In this document: piece after piece, positions 31,401-40,143 of the stretch
Numbering within the stretch: position 1 is the stretch's first letter
Layout: each line of letters opens with the position of its first letter
Assembly: GCF_030651185.1 (NCBI RefSeq)
Contig: NZ_JAUSCJ010000012.1
Span: 141,754 to 205,753 of the forward strand
Length of the DNA: 64,000 nt
DNA from: Phenylobacterium sp.
GTDB taxonomy: Bacteria > Pseudomonadota > Alphaproteobacteria > Caulobacterales > Caulobacteraceae
Reading direction: 5' to 3'
The notes under the pieces: generated by a model
The model's database searches: none
What the model was told of the DNA's origin: nothing
What the model saw: only the letters and a program-made list of their open reading frames with translations
Program-made: the position numbers and the translations under genes

Positions 31401-32663
31401 GAGGCCGGCCTTGCGGGTGAGCTGGACCGGGCCGCTGATCCGGTCCAGCCCGTAGGATCCGAGCTTCAGGCGATCCACCGCCACGGTCCCGACGAAACGG
31501 GCGTCGTCGGAGGTTCCGGTGAGGATGCCCGCTGCCCGGGCCGGCCCCATCTGCGGCCCACCGCTGATCTTGGACAGGTTGGGGGTGTCCAGGGTCAGGG
31601 CCAGGCCCTTCGGGCCGGTGCGGCGTTCGCCGAGATTGCCCTTGCCCCTGGCCACCGCGGTCAGGTTGGCCGACTGCACCCGCGCCGCGAGGTCGTAGAG
31701 ACCGGGCTCAGCCTTGCGCCCGGTGACGACGAAAAGAGCCTGGGGTCCCAGGCGGCCCGACAGCTTGCGGGTCAGGGTCGAGGCGGTGAGGTCCAGGCGG
31801 CCGTTGGCCTGCCCGCCTTGCGGGGTCCAGGCGCCCTGGATCGCCAGCGGCTTTGCGGCGCCGGAGGTGGCCACGGCGGCGAGCTTGCCGTTGGACATCT
31901 GGCCGTCGGCGCGGGCCTTGAGGTCGAAGGCCTGGTCGGCGGGCAGCCCGGCGGCGCCCGCCAGGGCTCCGCCCCGAGCCTCGTGGACATCAGCCACCAG
32001 CAGCAGCGGCCGGGTCTTGCCCAGGTCGAACTGCAGGTTGAGGTGGTCGCCGGCATGGAGGACGCTGGCGGCGGAAATCCTGCCCCGCTGGCCCCGCCCA
32101 CGCCGCTGAACGTCGAGGTTCCCGGTCACATCGTAGACACCCCGCCGGTAGCTGAAGGCCGGCGTCAGCTCCAGACGGGCCTTGATCAGGTCAATGTCGA
32201 AGGAGACCGGCAGGCCTCGGGACGTCTGCTTCGGCGTGAGCGTCGGCCGGCGCAGGATGGTGACCTGCTGGGCGGTGATCGCCTCGGCGTGCAGCCGACG
32301 CTGCAGGAGTTCGGCGTACCGCCATGAAATATCGAGGTTCCTGGCCTCAAGCCAGACGCCCTTCTCGTCGGAGATGGTCAGGCGGCGAACCGTGAAGTGT
32401 CGCCAGACGTCACCAGACAGACCCTCGACCTGCAGCTTGCCGAAGCGGCCGAGCTTGAGGCCGTTGGCGCGGGCCTCGATGAGCAGGCGGCCCTGCGGCA
32501 GCAGGACGCCGTAGCGGGTGGTGAGCAGGAGGCCCGAGAGCACGATGGCGATGATGGCGCAGGCCGCGACGATGGCCTTGGGCAGGCCGCGGCTCCTGGC
32601 GACCTTGACCACCGCCTCTTCCACCTCGTGGACCACCTCTTCGATGTCGGACGGGCCGCTCAA
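28482..32663 (-). CDS. tamB: TamB, translocation and assembly module inner-membrane protein
   Basis: A 1393-residue protein that bridges the envelope. One N-terminal transmembrane helix (KAIVAACAIIAIVLSGLLL, residues about 25-45) is followed by a long beta-taco/AsmA-like region and a C-terminal DUF490 domain (FAGKRFEFDERGVVYL; FGRSASQLSPLEAAQLASAL; KYLTEDVYLELTGG). TamB-like proteins move phospholipids or help outer-membrane proteins assemble with TamA. Start codon is TTG, overlapping the tamA stop (TTGA), so the pair is translationally coupled. Convergent with phhA. Confidence 0.94.
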   Translation of the reverse strand: MSGPSDIEEVVHEVEEAVVKVARSRGLPKAIVAACAIIAIVLSGLLLTTRYGVLLPQGRLLIEARANGLKLGRFGKLQVEGLSGDVWRHFTVRRLTISDEKGVWLEARNLDISWRYAELLQRRLHAEAITAQQVTILRRPTLTPKQTSRGLPVSFDIDLIKARLELTPAFSYRRGVYDVTGNLDVQRRGRGQRGRISAASVLHAGDHLNLQFDLGKTRPLLLVADVHEARGGALAGAAGLPADQAFDLKARADGQMSNGKLAAVATSGAAKPLAIQGAWTPQGGQANGRLDLTASTLTRKLSGRLGPQALFVVTGRKAEPGLYDLAARVQSANLTAVARGKGNLGERRTGPKGLALTLDTPNLSKISGGPQMGPARAAGILTGTSDDARFVGTVAVDRLKLGSYGLDRISGPVQLTRKAGLLGVKGQATGAGGQGTGVLAAILGAKPSVSFDAQRLADGRLSLRDLQATGAGLKVQASGGRGLIGGLNFKGRAEVSNLAAARTGAKGSASATWSATQGGPGKPWTLSADAKGAGFASGFAELDRLLGAAPSLSAKGNIQSGKISLASAVLNGAAVKASSAGVLEDGALKFKLDWSADGPFRAGPVEITGKARGSGAITGTLGEPRADLLADFDALDVPRLPLEAAHMTLTFMRRPDGSSGLVTLAATSTYGPAVGKAAFRFPQGGVDLSDVAIDAGGLKASGALALRRSAPSSADLKITLSKGAFLAAGQVTGAVKIIDASGGPRASLDLRAVNAVLPGSRVAVSTGRVTADGPLDRLPYAADVKGASSNGPWGFNGKGVITGAKPGYVIAFDGMGRYGSRDLRTLETAVIKVGGPERSARLRLAASDGGEIELDGRLVGDTAQVRAQLRQLGLGLFNEDLTGKIDADLNLAGKGARLDGTLDAKLDDARAKGSDVSQGLDGVLKARLADSSMTIDADFTNTGGLKATANLVLPAEASAAPFRVAINRQKPIRGRVFADGEVKPLWDLLVGGERELAGHVRLDGTLGGTLNDVRTRGEASVDDGRFSDGATGLTLRNVILRATLTDNVINVTRATGADGHGGSATGSGRISQDGVSTFKLDLTGFRLIDNDQATAAASGQVTLDRDVAGKVRLAGKLLVERADVSARTPTPSGVVPMDVIEVNKPVDLRAAQQAVARQGLSVNLDVTLTAPRRIYLRGRGLDVELSLDAHVGGTTNRPVLSGVARVVRGDYDFAGKRFEFDERGVVYLATSPRDIRLSLSATRDDPSLTAVVSIRGTAAKPEITLSSTPTLPNDEVLSNVLFGRSASQLSPLEAAQLASALSSLAGGGGFDVIGNLRTFAGLDRLAVGGGGESGMTISGGKYLTEDVYLELTGGGREGPSAQVEWRVRKNLSIISKLASQGDGKLAVRWRKDY

Positions 32664-34450
32664 AAGCTCTGTCCGATGCTGAGATAGACCTGGAAGGGCG
32701 CGTCACCCTGACGCTTCTCCAGGGGAATGGCGATGTCGGCGCGGATCGGGCCGAAGCCCAGGTCGTAGCGCACCCCGATCCCGGCGCCGACGCTGATGTC
32801 CTTGCCGCTGGGGATCTGGTCGGAGCCGACCGAGCCGGCGTCCACGAAGGCCACCACGCCCCACCGCTTGCCGATCTTCTGGCGCAGCTCCACCGAGGCC
32901 TCAAACAGGGACAGTCCCCCCTGCGGGGTGTTGTCGGCCAGACGCGGTCCGATGGCCTGGTAAGCGTAGCCGCGCACCGAACCGCCGCCGCCGGAATAGA
33001 AGCGCCGAGAGGCCGGGACCTCCGGGATCAGGCCGCCGACGATGGAGCCCGCCTTCAGGCGCCCCGCCACGACGGTGCGGCCCTTCTCGTCGAAGGGGAA
33101 GTAGATCGACCCCTGCGACTGGGCCTTCAGATACGGCAGGGTGTCGGCGCCGACGATCATGGTCGGCTCCAGCCGCGCCTCCACCCGCCAGCCGCGCTTG
33201 GGATCGAGCGGGTCATCGGAGCGGTCGAGGGCCATGGCGCCCAGCACTGAGGCGGTCACCAGCTTGCGGCCCAGGGACGACAGGGTGATCGCCTGCCGCT
33301 CCTGGGTCTGGCTGTAGTCCAGGGAGGCGCCGAGCGTGACATAGGAGGTCTTGCCGAAGCGGCGCTCGACGTCGGCGCGGACACCGACGCCGGTCTCGTC
33401 ATAGGCGTCGGTGTGCACACGGTAGAGGCCGGCCTGCCCCTTCAGCGTCTGCTGAGCGCGGCGCCAGTGCGGCAGGGTCAGATCGGCGCCCAGGCGGCTG
33501 TCCACCGTCGAGGCGCGGCCGTAATAGGAGAGCGTGTCGGCGCGACCCAGCACATTGTAGCGGGTCCAGCGGGCGTCGGCGCCGGCGCCTTCGCTGGTGG
33601 AATAGCTGGCGCCCAGCTCGATGGTGCGGCGCTTGCGGTCGGCGAGATTGACGATGACCGGGCGCAGCCCGCCGGCGCTCGCCTTCTCCTTGCCGGCCAG
33701 GGCGACGGTGACGCTGTCATAGACCCCGGTGTCCAGCAGCCGGCGCTCCAGCTCGCCCACGTCGTCCGGATCGTAGGGGTCACCGGCCTTCCAGGGCGCC
33801 AGGCGGCGCAGCCAGGCGGGGTTGGTGCGGCCGGGCGTCACCACCTCCAGGCCGTCCAGGCGCACGAGTTCGCCGGAGACGATCCGGAAGGTGGGGCGGA
33901 CGCTGTGGTCGGCGTGGTCGACGATCACCTGGCGGTCGCTGCTGGTCACGTCGGCATAGCCGCGCTTCTGCACCGCCGCCACGATGCGCCCCTCGGCGCC
34001 CAGGACATCGGCCGCACGGCCCGCCTGACCATTGGCCAGGCCCACCACCGCTTCGCCGGCGATCTGCACGCCGGGCGCAGGCGCCGGCGCGATCCACTCG
34101 ACCTCGGGGTTCTGAATCCGGAAGCGCTCGCCGGGCGTCACCTTGACCACCGGCCGGGCGGGTTCGGTCTCGGTGACCTGCGCCTCGACGGCGTTGGCGT
34201 AGTAGCCCTCCGACCGCAGGACGGCGATGGCGTCCTCGGCGGCCTCACGGGCGCGACGGCGGGCTTCGAAGCGGTTCTCGATCGGCTTGTCGGTTTCGCC
34301 CACCGCGTTGGTGATGGCGGCGCGCAGGCTCGAGCTCAGCTCGCCCTCCACGGCAGCCTTCGGCGCCGCAGCGTGAGCGGAACCAGCCGCCCCTTGGGCG
34401 CAAAGCGCCGCTGAGGCGGCGACGGCGAAGACCAGTCGTCCCAAGGTCAA
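32660..34450 (-). CDS. tamA: TamA, outer-membrane BamA-family protein
   Basis: A 596-residue outer-membrane protein with a signal peptide (AVAASAALCAQGAAGSAHA). POTRA-like repeats occupy about residues 30-260 and a 16-strand beta-barrel the rest. FYSGGGGSVRGYAYQ is the conserved L6 VRGF-type motif, read here as VRGY, and the chain ends in the aromatic SIGQSF. TTG is the start. It forms the TAM complex with tamB, encoded immediately downstream. Confidence 0.94.
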   Translation of the reverse strand: MTLGRLVFAVAASAALCAQGAAGSAHAAAPKAAVEGELSSSLRAAITNAVGETDKPIENRFEARRRAREAAEDAIAVLRSEGYYANAVEAQVTETEPARPVVKVTPGERFRIQNPEVEWIAPAPAPGVQIAGEAVVGLANGQAGRAADVLGAEGRIVAAVQKRGYADVTSSDRQVIVDHADHSVRPTFRIVSGELVRLDGLEVVTPGRTNPAWLRRLAPWKAGDPYDPDDVGELERRLLDTGVYDSVTVALAGKEKASAGGLRPVIVNLADRKRRTIELGASYSTSEGAGADARWTRYNVLGRADTLSYYGRASTVDSRLGADLTLPHWRRAQQTLKGQAGLYRVHTDAYDETGVGVRADVERRFGKTSYVTLGASLDYSQTQERQAITLSSLGRKLVTASVLGAMALDRSDDPLDPKRGWRVEARLEPTMIVGADTLPYLKAQSQGSIYFPFDEKGRTVVAGRLKAGSIVGGLIPEVPASRRFYSGGGGSVRGYAYQAIGPRLADNTPQGGLSLFEASVELRQKIGKRWGVVAFVDAGSVGSDQIPSGKDISVGAGIGVRYDLGFGPIRADIAIPLEKRQGDAPFQVYLSIGQSF

Positions 34451-34675
34451 GAATCCCTGCCGTCCCCACCTGCGGGTCTATCGCGGGTCGCCTCCTCTTG
34501 TCACCCCGCGGGACACGCGCAAGGTGCTTTCAACTTCAGCAGAAGCCTGCCCAAATAGTGAGCAGCGACAATCGCCACCCCCGCCGATTCCGAAAAGCCG
34601 CCCGTTCGGCCGGGCCGCTCCCTAGGGTCGGAACCAAGGTGAAGCAGAAGGATTGTTGCAAAGGTGGAGTGGGGC

Positions 34676-36157
34676 GTGGCGACGGCGAAGAGATCGGACA
34701 CCAGCGCCATTGAGACCTCGGACGGGGCGATCCCCTACGACGAGATGCTCACGCTCGCCGGTGAGGTCCGCTCCCACTACACGGGGCTGGATGAGCGCAT
34801 CGCCACCCTGGCGTCCGCGGACATGGCTGAGCGCCAGCGGACCCTGGAGCGGTTCTTCCTCCTGCAGGGCATCACCTTCACCGTCTACGGAGCCGAGAGC
34901 TCCACCGAACGGATCATCCCCACCGACCTGCTGCCGCGCATCATCCCGGCCGAGGAATGGGCGACCATCGAGAAGGGCCTGACCCAGCGCCTGCGCGCGC
35001 TGAACATGTTCCTGGCCGACATCTACGGCGAGCAGCAGATCCTGATGGACGGGGTCGTGCCGCGCGAACTGGTGCTGATGGCGCCGTCCTATCGCCGCGA
35101 GATGCAGAACCTCTATGTGCCGCATCAGGCCTACGCCAATGTCTGCGGCTCGGACCTGATCCGCCAGCCGGACGGGGCTTTCGCGGTGCTGGAGGACAAT
35201 CTGCGGGTGCCCTCGGGGGTCTCCTACATGCTGGCCAACCGCGAGGCCTCCAAGCGGACCTTCCCCGGCACCTTCCGCGCGTCGAACGTGCGCGCCATCG
35301 ACCGCTATCCCGACCTGCTGCTCTCGACCCTGAAGGGCATGGCGGCCGACTGGCGGCCCAATCCCCAGGTCGTGGTGTTGACGCCGGGCGTCTACAACTC
35401 GGCCTATTACGAGCACGCCTACCTGGCCCGCCTGATGGGCTGCCCGCTCGTGGAGGGTCGCGACCTCGTGGTCCATGACAACATGGTCTACATGCGAACC
35501 ACCACCGGCCTGCGCCGGATCGACGTGATCTATCGCCGGGTGGACGACGACTTCATCGACCCCCTCACCTTCCGCCGGGATTCCGGGCTTGGGGTGGCCG
35601 GCCTGTTCAACGCCTACCGGGCCGGCAATGTGGTGATCTGCAACGCGCCGGGCACCGGGGTCGCCGACGACAAGGCGGTCTATGCCTATGTCCCGGAGAT
35701 CATCAAATACTACCTGGGCGAGGAGGCCATCCTGCCCAATATCGAGACCTTCCTCTGCCGCGAACCGGCTCAGCTCAGCCATGTCCTGTCCAACCTCGAC
35801 AAGCTGGTGGTCAAGGCGGTGGGCGCCTCGGGCGGCTACGGCATGCTGATCGGGCCGCACGCCAGCGCCAAGGAGCGCAGCGAGTTCGCCGACGCCCTGC
35901 GCGCCGACCCGGCCAACTACATCGCCCAGCCCACCATCCAGCTCTCCACCGCGCCCTGCCTGATCGACGGCGAGATCGATCCGCGCCATGTGGACCTGCG
36001 GCCCTTCATCCTGTCGGGCGAGAAGATCACCGTGACGCCGGGCGCCCTGACCCGCGTGGCCCTGAAGAAGGGCTCGCTGGTGGTGAACTCCAGCCAGGGC
36101 GGCGGTTCCAAGGATACCTGGATCCTGGCCGGCGAGACCGAGGAGCCCCAGCCATGA
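34676..36157 (+). CDS. Circularly permuted type 2 ATP-grasp protein
   Basis: A 493-residue member of the DUF404/DUF407 family, a circularly permuted ATP-grasp ligase expected to join a carboxylate to an amine at ATP cost. Recognisable segments are RALNMFLADIYGEQQILMDG, GSDLIRQPDG, NLRVPSGVSYMLANRE and VVKAVGASGGYGMLIGP. The GTG at 34676 follows GGAG by six bases; a GTG at 34664 is possible. The stop overlaps the next start (ATGA). The trio ATP-grasp/alpha-E/transglutaminase is a widely conserved operon whose product is unknown; a peptide or amide-forming role is predicted. Confidence 0.9.
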   Translation: MATAKRSDTSAIETSDGAIPYDEMLTLAGEVRSHYTGLDERIATLASADMAERQRTLERFFLLQGITFTVYGAESSTERIIPTDLLPRIIPAEEWATIEKGLTQRLRALNMFLADIYGEQQILMDGVVPRELVLMAPSYRREMQNLYVPHQAYANVCGSDLIRQPDGAFAVLEDNLRVPSGVSYMLANREASKRTFPGTFRASNVRAIDRYPDLLLSTLKGMAADWRPNPQVVVLTPGVYNSAYYEHAYLARLMGCPLVEGRDLVVHDNMVYMRTTTGLRRIDVIYRRVDDDFIDPLTFRRDSGLGVAGLFNAYRAGNVVICNAPGTGVADDKAVYAYVPEIIKYYLGEEAILPNIETFLCREPAQLSHVLSNLDKLVVKAVGASGGYGMLIGPHASAKERSEFADALRADPANYIAQPTIQLSTAPCLIDGEIDPRHVDLRPFILSGEKITVTPGALTRVALKKGSLVVNSSQGGGSKDTWILAGETEEPQP

Positions 36158-37095
36158 TGCTCGCCCGCGTCGCCGACAGCCTCTACTGGATGGGTCGCTA
36201 TGTGGAGCGCGCCGAGCACATGTGCCGGCTGTCGGACGTCATGCTCAACGCCACCCTGGATCGCAGCGACGCCGCCACGCAGGTCGCGCGCATCGTGCTC
36301 GCCGCCGTGGGCGACAACGATTCGGGCAAGGCCAGGAGCCCCTATGACGCCGCCCGCTCCCTCGCCCTGGATCGCGGGGACGGCGGTTCCATCACCGCCT
36401 CCCTGTCCCGGGCCCGCGAGAACGCCCGTCAGGTGCGCGACCAGATCACCACCGAGACCTGGGAGCGGCTGAACCTCATCTATCTGCGGGTCACCGGTCC
36501 CGGCGCGGCCAAGGCCTTCGATGACGGCTCCTCGGCCTTCCTGCACGACATCATCGCCGATCTGCACCTGTTCCGCGGCGCGGCCGACGCCACCATGAGC
36601 CACGGCGAGGGCTGGCGGTTCCTGATGCTGGGCATGTACCTGGAGCGGGCTCAGTTGAACGGCCGGCTGCTGGAGGTGTTCTTCGGCGACGCCCGCAAAC
36701 GCCCGATCACCGACCACTTCGCGCTCACCAGCCTGCTGCGGATGAGCTGCGCACTGGAGCCCTATCTGCGGCGCTACACCGCCGACGTGCGGCCCGAGCT
36801 GATCCTGGAATTCCTGATGTTCGACGAGGACTTCCCCCGCTCCATCCGGTTCTCCACCGCGCGCATCGAGGAACACCTATCGGCCGCCAGCCGCTATGTG
36901 GACGCCGCCCACGCCGGGCCCGAGCGCCTCGCCGGCCGCCTGAAGGCGCGCCTGCAGTATGCCGACGTGGAAAACATCGAACTGGGCGGCGCCGGGGCGC
37001 TGCTCACCACCGTGCTGGACGAATGCGCGGCGATCCACACGGCGATCTACGACACCTTCGTCGCCTATTCCCTCGAGATGAGGTTGCCGGCCTGA
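36154..37095 (+). CDS. Alpha-E domain protein
   Basis: A 313-residue helical protein of the DUF403/alpha-E family. ARVADSLYWMGRYVERAEHM at the start is a strong signature, as is FLMFDEDFPRSIRFS later. The fold contains conserved Glu/Arg positions that suggest it works with the ATP-grasp partner, possibly as substrate carrier or scaffold, but no activity has been shown. Overlaps both neighbours (ATGA and TGATG). Confidence 0.92.
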   Translation: MMLARVADSLYWMGRYVERAEHMCRLSDVMLNATLDRSDAATQVARIVLAAVGDNDSGKARSPYDAARSLALDRGDGGSITASLSRARENARQVRDQITTETWERLNLIYLRVTGPGAAKAFDDGSSAFLHDIIADLHLFRGAADATMSHGEGWRFLMLGMYLERAQLNGRLLEVFFGDARKRPITDHFALTSLLRMSCALEPYLRRYTADVRPELILEFLMFDEDFPRSIRFSTARIEEHLSAASRYVDAAHAGPERLAGRLKARLQYADVENIELGGAGALLTTVLDECAAIHTAIYDTFVAYSLEMRLPA

Positions 37096-38072
37096 TGCTT
37101 TTGGAAGTCCGCCACGTCACCCAGTACCACTACGCCGCCGACGTGCGCGAAAGCGTCATGGAACTGTGGATGCAGCCCCAGAAGGGCGCGCGCCAGCGGC
37201 TGGTGAGCTTCGAGCTGGAGCTGGATCCGCCGGCGCAGCTGTTCTCGTACGCCGACGCCTTCGGCAACGCCGTCTATCACTTCGACGTGCCGCAGCCGCA
37301 CGACCGGCTGAACATCCTGGCGCGTTCGGCGGTGGAGACCCAACCCGCCAATCCCCTGCCCAACGCGCTGGACCTGGGGGAATGGGACCGGTTGAAGAGC
37401 GACTTCGTCCGCGGCGAAAACTTCGATTTCCTGCACCACCATGGCTTCGCGGTGGAGACCCAGGCCCTGAAGACCTTCGTGGCCGAGGCCGGCATCGACC
37501 AGCTGCGGGTGCGCGATCCGCTCAGCGCCGTGCGCGAACTGTCGACCATCATTTACCAGTCCTTCGGCTATGAGGCGGGCGTCACCGACGCCGAGAGTCC
37601 CATCGACCTGGCGCTCAACGCAAAGCGCGGGGTGTGCCAGGACTTCGCCCACATCATGATCGCCATCTGCCGGTCCTGGGGCATCCCGGCGCGCTACGTG
37701 TCAGGCTATCTGTTCACCGACCGCAAGGGCGGCGACCGCTCCGATCCCGACGCCACCCACGCCTGGGTCGAGGTCTTCCTGCCCAGCCTGCGCTGGGTGG
37801 GGCTGGACCCCACCAACAATGTGGAGGCCGGCGAGCGCCACATCGCCGCCGCCGTCGGCCGCGACTACAACGACGTGCCGCCGTCGCGGGGGGTCTACAA
37901 GGGCGAGGCCGAGAGCCAGCTGGCGGTGGGCGTATCGGTGCGCCGCGCCAAGGCGGCCCTGACCGAACCGGAATTCATCCGGGTGGCCCAGCCGTCCTTC
38001 AGCCGCGCCGGCCGTCGGCGCGGCCCGCCCGGCTCCCTGCAATATGACCAGCAGCAGCAACAGCAGCAGTAA
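37095..38072 (+). CDS. Transglutaminase-like cysteine protease with poly-Gln tail
   Basis: A 325-residue protein whose N terminus is a bacterial transglutaminase-associated beta domain (LLEVRHVTQYHYAADVRESV) and whose core carries the catalytic Cys in KRGVCQDFAHIM, His in DATHAWVEVF and Asp in GLDPTNN. Members hydrolyse or transfer peptide amides. Here the C terminus ends in seven glutamines encoded by near-uniform CAG/CAA codons, a simple repeat not seen in the rest of the protein. Start overlaps the alpha-E stop. Third gene of the trio. Confidence 0.9.
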   Translation: MLLEVRHVTQYHYAADVRESVMELWMQPQKGARQRLVSFELELDPPAQLFSYADAFGNAVYHFDVPQPHDRLNILARSAVETQPANPLPNALDLGEWDRLKSDFVRGENFDFLHHHGFAVETQALKTFVAEAGIDQLRVRDPLSAVRELSTIIYQSFGYEAGVTDAESPIDLALNAKRGVCQDFAHIMIAICRSWGIPARYVSGYLFTDRKGGDRSDPDATHAWVEVFLPSLRWVGLDPTNNVEAGERHIAAAVGRDYNDVPPSRGVYKGEAESQLAVGVSVRRAKAALTEPEFIRVAQPSFSRAGRRRGPPGSLQYDQQQQQQQ

Positions 38073-38075
38073 CGG

Positions 38076-38201
38076 CTAGAGCGGGCGAAACAGCGTCAAT
38101 CCGAGCAGGAAGGCGCCCACCACGATAAAGCCGACTTCCACGAGCACCGCGCGCTCCGGCGAGGTCCGCAGGGTCATCAGAAATCGAAGAAGATTTTCCA
38201 T
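38076..38201 (-). CDS. Possible 41-residue membrane peptide
   Basis: Minus-strand ATG at 38201 opens MENLLRFLMTLRTSPERAVL and continues with a hydrophobic helix (VEVGFIVVGAFLLGLTLF) and RPL before TAG. A single membrane helix is likely. It ends four bases from the transglutaminase stop. There is no clear ribosome-binding site, so it may be chance coding. Confidence 0.4.
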   Translation of the reverse strand: MENLLRFLMTLRTSPERAVLVEVGFIVVGAFLLGLTLFRPL

Positions 38202-38256
38202 GCGCGGCATAACGCCGCCAATTGGTGAATCTCTAGTTAAAGTTGAACAGCTCTCA

Positions 38257-39291
38257 TTACGCGCTAAAGACGTATGCCTTCTGGGCGGTCAGACCGAGCT
38301 TGTCGCCGCGCCTCAGGCCTTCGGCGGAGTTGCGCTCGAAGGCCGCCTCGATGCGTTGGCCACCTGGGGTCTTACCCTCGATCCGGGCCACGGGTCCCTG
38401 CACGTTTATGCGATCGGTGGTGATGAAGAAGCTTTCCTCGCCGGCCGGGGCGCGGATCAGGTCGTGGGGGCGGACGAAGGCCACGGCGGCGCCGTCGGCG
38501 GCTCCCTGGGCCGGGAGAGCGATCTCGCCGCCCTGGAAGTGGCCCGCCTTGACCGAACCTTCCAGGCGATTGGCCTCGCCGACGAAGCCCGCGACGAACG
38601 CGCCAACCGGACTGTCGTGAACCTCCTGGGGCGTCCCCACCTGTTCGATGACGCCGTGATTGAGGATCGCCACGCGGTCGGCGAGTTCCAGGGCCTCTTC
38701 CTGGTCGTGGGTGACGAAGATGGTGGTGACACCGGTGGCGTCGTGGATGCGGCGCAGTTCCTTGCGCAAGGACTTGCGCACCGTGGCGTCCAGGGCGCCG
38801 AACGGCTCGTCCAGCAGCAGGACACTGGGACTGACGGCCAGCGCGCGGGCCAGCGCCACGCGCTGTCGCTGGCCGCCGGAGAGCTGGGCCGGATAGCGTT
38901 TTCCCAGGCCCGGCAATTCGACGAGGTTCAGCAGGTCGTCGACCCGCTTGTCGATCTCGGCCTTGGGCGGCTTGGCCGCCCCCTTCCGAACGTCCAGGCC
39001 AAAGGCGATGTTCTTGGCCAGCGTCATGTGACGGAACAGGGCGTACTGCTGGAAGACGAAGCCGACCTGGCGCGCGGCGGCGCTGGCATAGGTCATGTCC
39101 TGGTCGTTGAACAGGATCTGGCCCTTCTCCGGGAACTCCAGGCCGGCGATGGCGCGCAGCAGGGTGGTCTTGCCTGATCCTGAGGGCCCCAGGAGGGCCA
39201 GCAGTTCGCCGTCGGCGATCTCCAGGCTGACGCCGTTGAGGGCCGGGTAGCGGCCGAAGGTCTTCTCCACCGAGCGGATGGAAATCGTCAT
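38257..39291 (-). CDS. cysA: Sulfate/thiosulfate ABC transporter ATPase
   Basis: The ATP-binding subunit of the sulfate importer, 344 residues. Walker A GPSGSGKTT at residues 35-43, signature LSGGQRQRVALARAL, Walker B VLLLDEPFGALD and switch His in IFVTHDQEEAL are present, followed by a TOBE-type regulatory region. Third gene of cysT-cysW-cysA. Confidence 0.95.
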   Translation of the reverse strand: MTISIRSVEKTFGRYPALNGVSLEIADGELLALLGPSGSGKTTLLRAIAGLEFPEKGQILFNDQDMTYASAAARQVGFVFQQYALFRHMTLAKNIAFGLDVRKGAAKPPKAEIDKRVDDLLNLVELPGLGKRYPAQLSGGQRQRVALARALAVSPSVLLLDEPFGALDATVRKSLRKELRRIHDATGVTTIFVTHDQEEALELADRVAILNHGVIEQVGTPQEVHDSPVGAFVAGFVGEANRLEGSVKAGHFQGGEIALPAQGAADGAAVAFVRPHDLIRAPAGEESFFITTDRINVQGPVARIEGKTPGGQRIEAAFERNSAEGLRRGDKLGLTAQKAYVFSA

Positions 39292-39303
39292 GGGGTCTCT
39301 TGG

Positions 39304-40143
39304 TCAGTGACGGGCCGGCCGCGACTGCGGCTGAGCCATCTCGAGCAGGGTCTTCAGGGCAAGGGTGACGATGGCCAGGAAGCACAGAAGGGCGGCGACG
39401 GCGAAGGCGCCGACGAAGTCATACTCGTTGTAGAGGATCTCCACATGCAACGGCATGGTGTTGGTCAGACCGCGGATGTGGCCCGAGACCACCGAGACCG
39501 CGCCGAACTCGCCCATCGCGCGCGCATTGCAGAGCAGGACGCCATAGAGCAGGCCCCAGCGGATATTGGGCGCCGTGACGCTCCAGAAGGTGCGCAGGCC
39601 CGACGCGCCCAGCGACACCGCGGCCTCCTCCTCGTCCACCCCCTGCTCCTGCATCAGCGGGATCAGTTCACGCGCGATGAAGGGGAAGGTGACGAAGATG
39701 GTCGCCAGGATGATGCCAGGGATCGCGAAGATGATCTTGATGTCGTGGTCGATCAGCCAGTCGCCGAACCAGCCCTGGGCGCCGAACACCATGACGTAGA
39801 TCAGGCCCGCCACCACAGGCGACACCGAGAACGGCAGGTCGATCAGGGTGATCAGGAAGCTCTTGCCCGGGAAGTTGTGCTTGGCCACGGCCCAGGCGGC
39901 GCAGACGCCGAAGACGGCGTTGAAGGGCACGGTGACGGCCGCGGTGATCAAGGTCAGCTTGATAGCGGCCAGGGCGTCGGGATTCTGGATCGCCGCCTTG
40001 GCCGGCTCCCAGCCCTTGCGCAGGGCCTCGTAGAAGACCGAGATCATGGGCAGCAGCAGGATGAAAGCCAGGAACAGGGCCATGACAGCCAGGATCAGGG
40101 CCTTGACCCAGGGGGCGTCCTCGGTGGCGTGACGGGGGCTCAT
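39304..40143 (-). CDS. cysW: Sulfate ABC transporter permease CysW
   Basis: A 279-residue inner-membrane permease with about six helices. The EAA loop motif for contact with the ATPase is [35 protein letters not shown] and [15 protein letters not shown] are typical of CysW. Starts within the cysT stop (ATGA) and ends 12 bases before cysA. Confidence 0.95.
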   Translation of the reverse strand: MSPRHATEDAPWVKALILAVMALFLAFILLLPMISVFYEALRKGWEPAKAAIQNPDALAAIKLTLITAAVTVPFNAVFGVCAAWAVAKHNFPGKSFLITLIDLPFSVSPVVAGLIYVMVFGAQGWFGDWLIDHDIKIIFAIPGIILATIFVTFPFIARELIPLMQEQGVDEEEAAVSLGASGLRTFWSVTAPNIRWGLLYGVLLCNARAMGEFGAVSVVSGHIRGLTNTMPLHVEILYNEYDFVGAFAVAALLCFLAIVTLALKTLLEMAQPQSRPARH

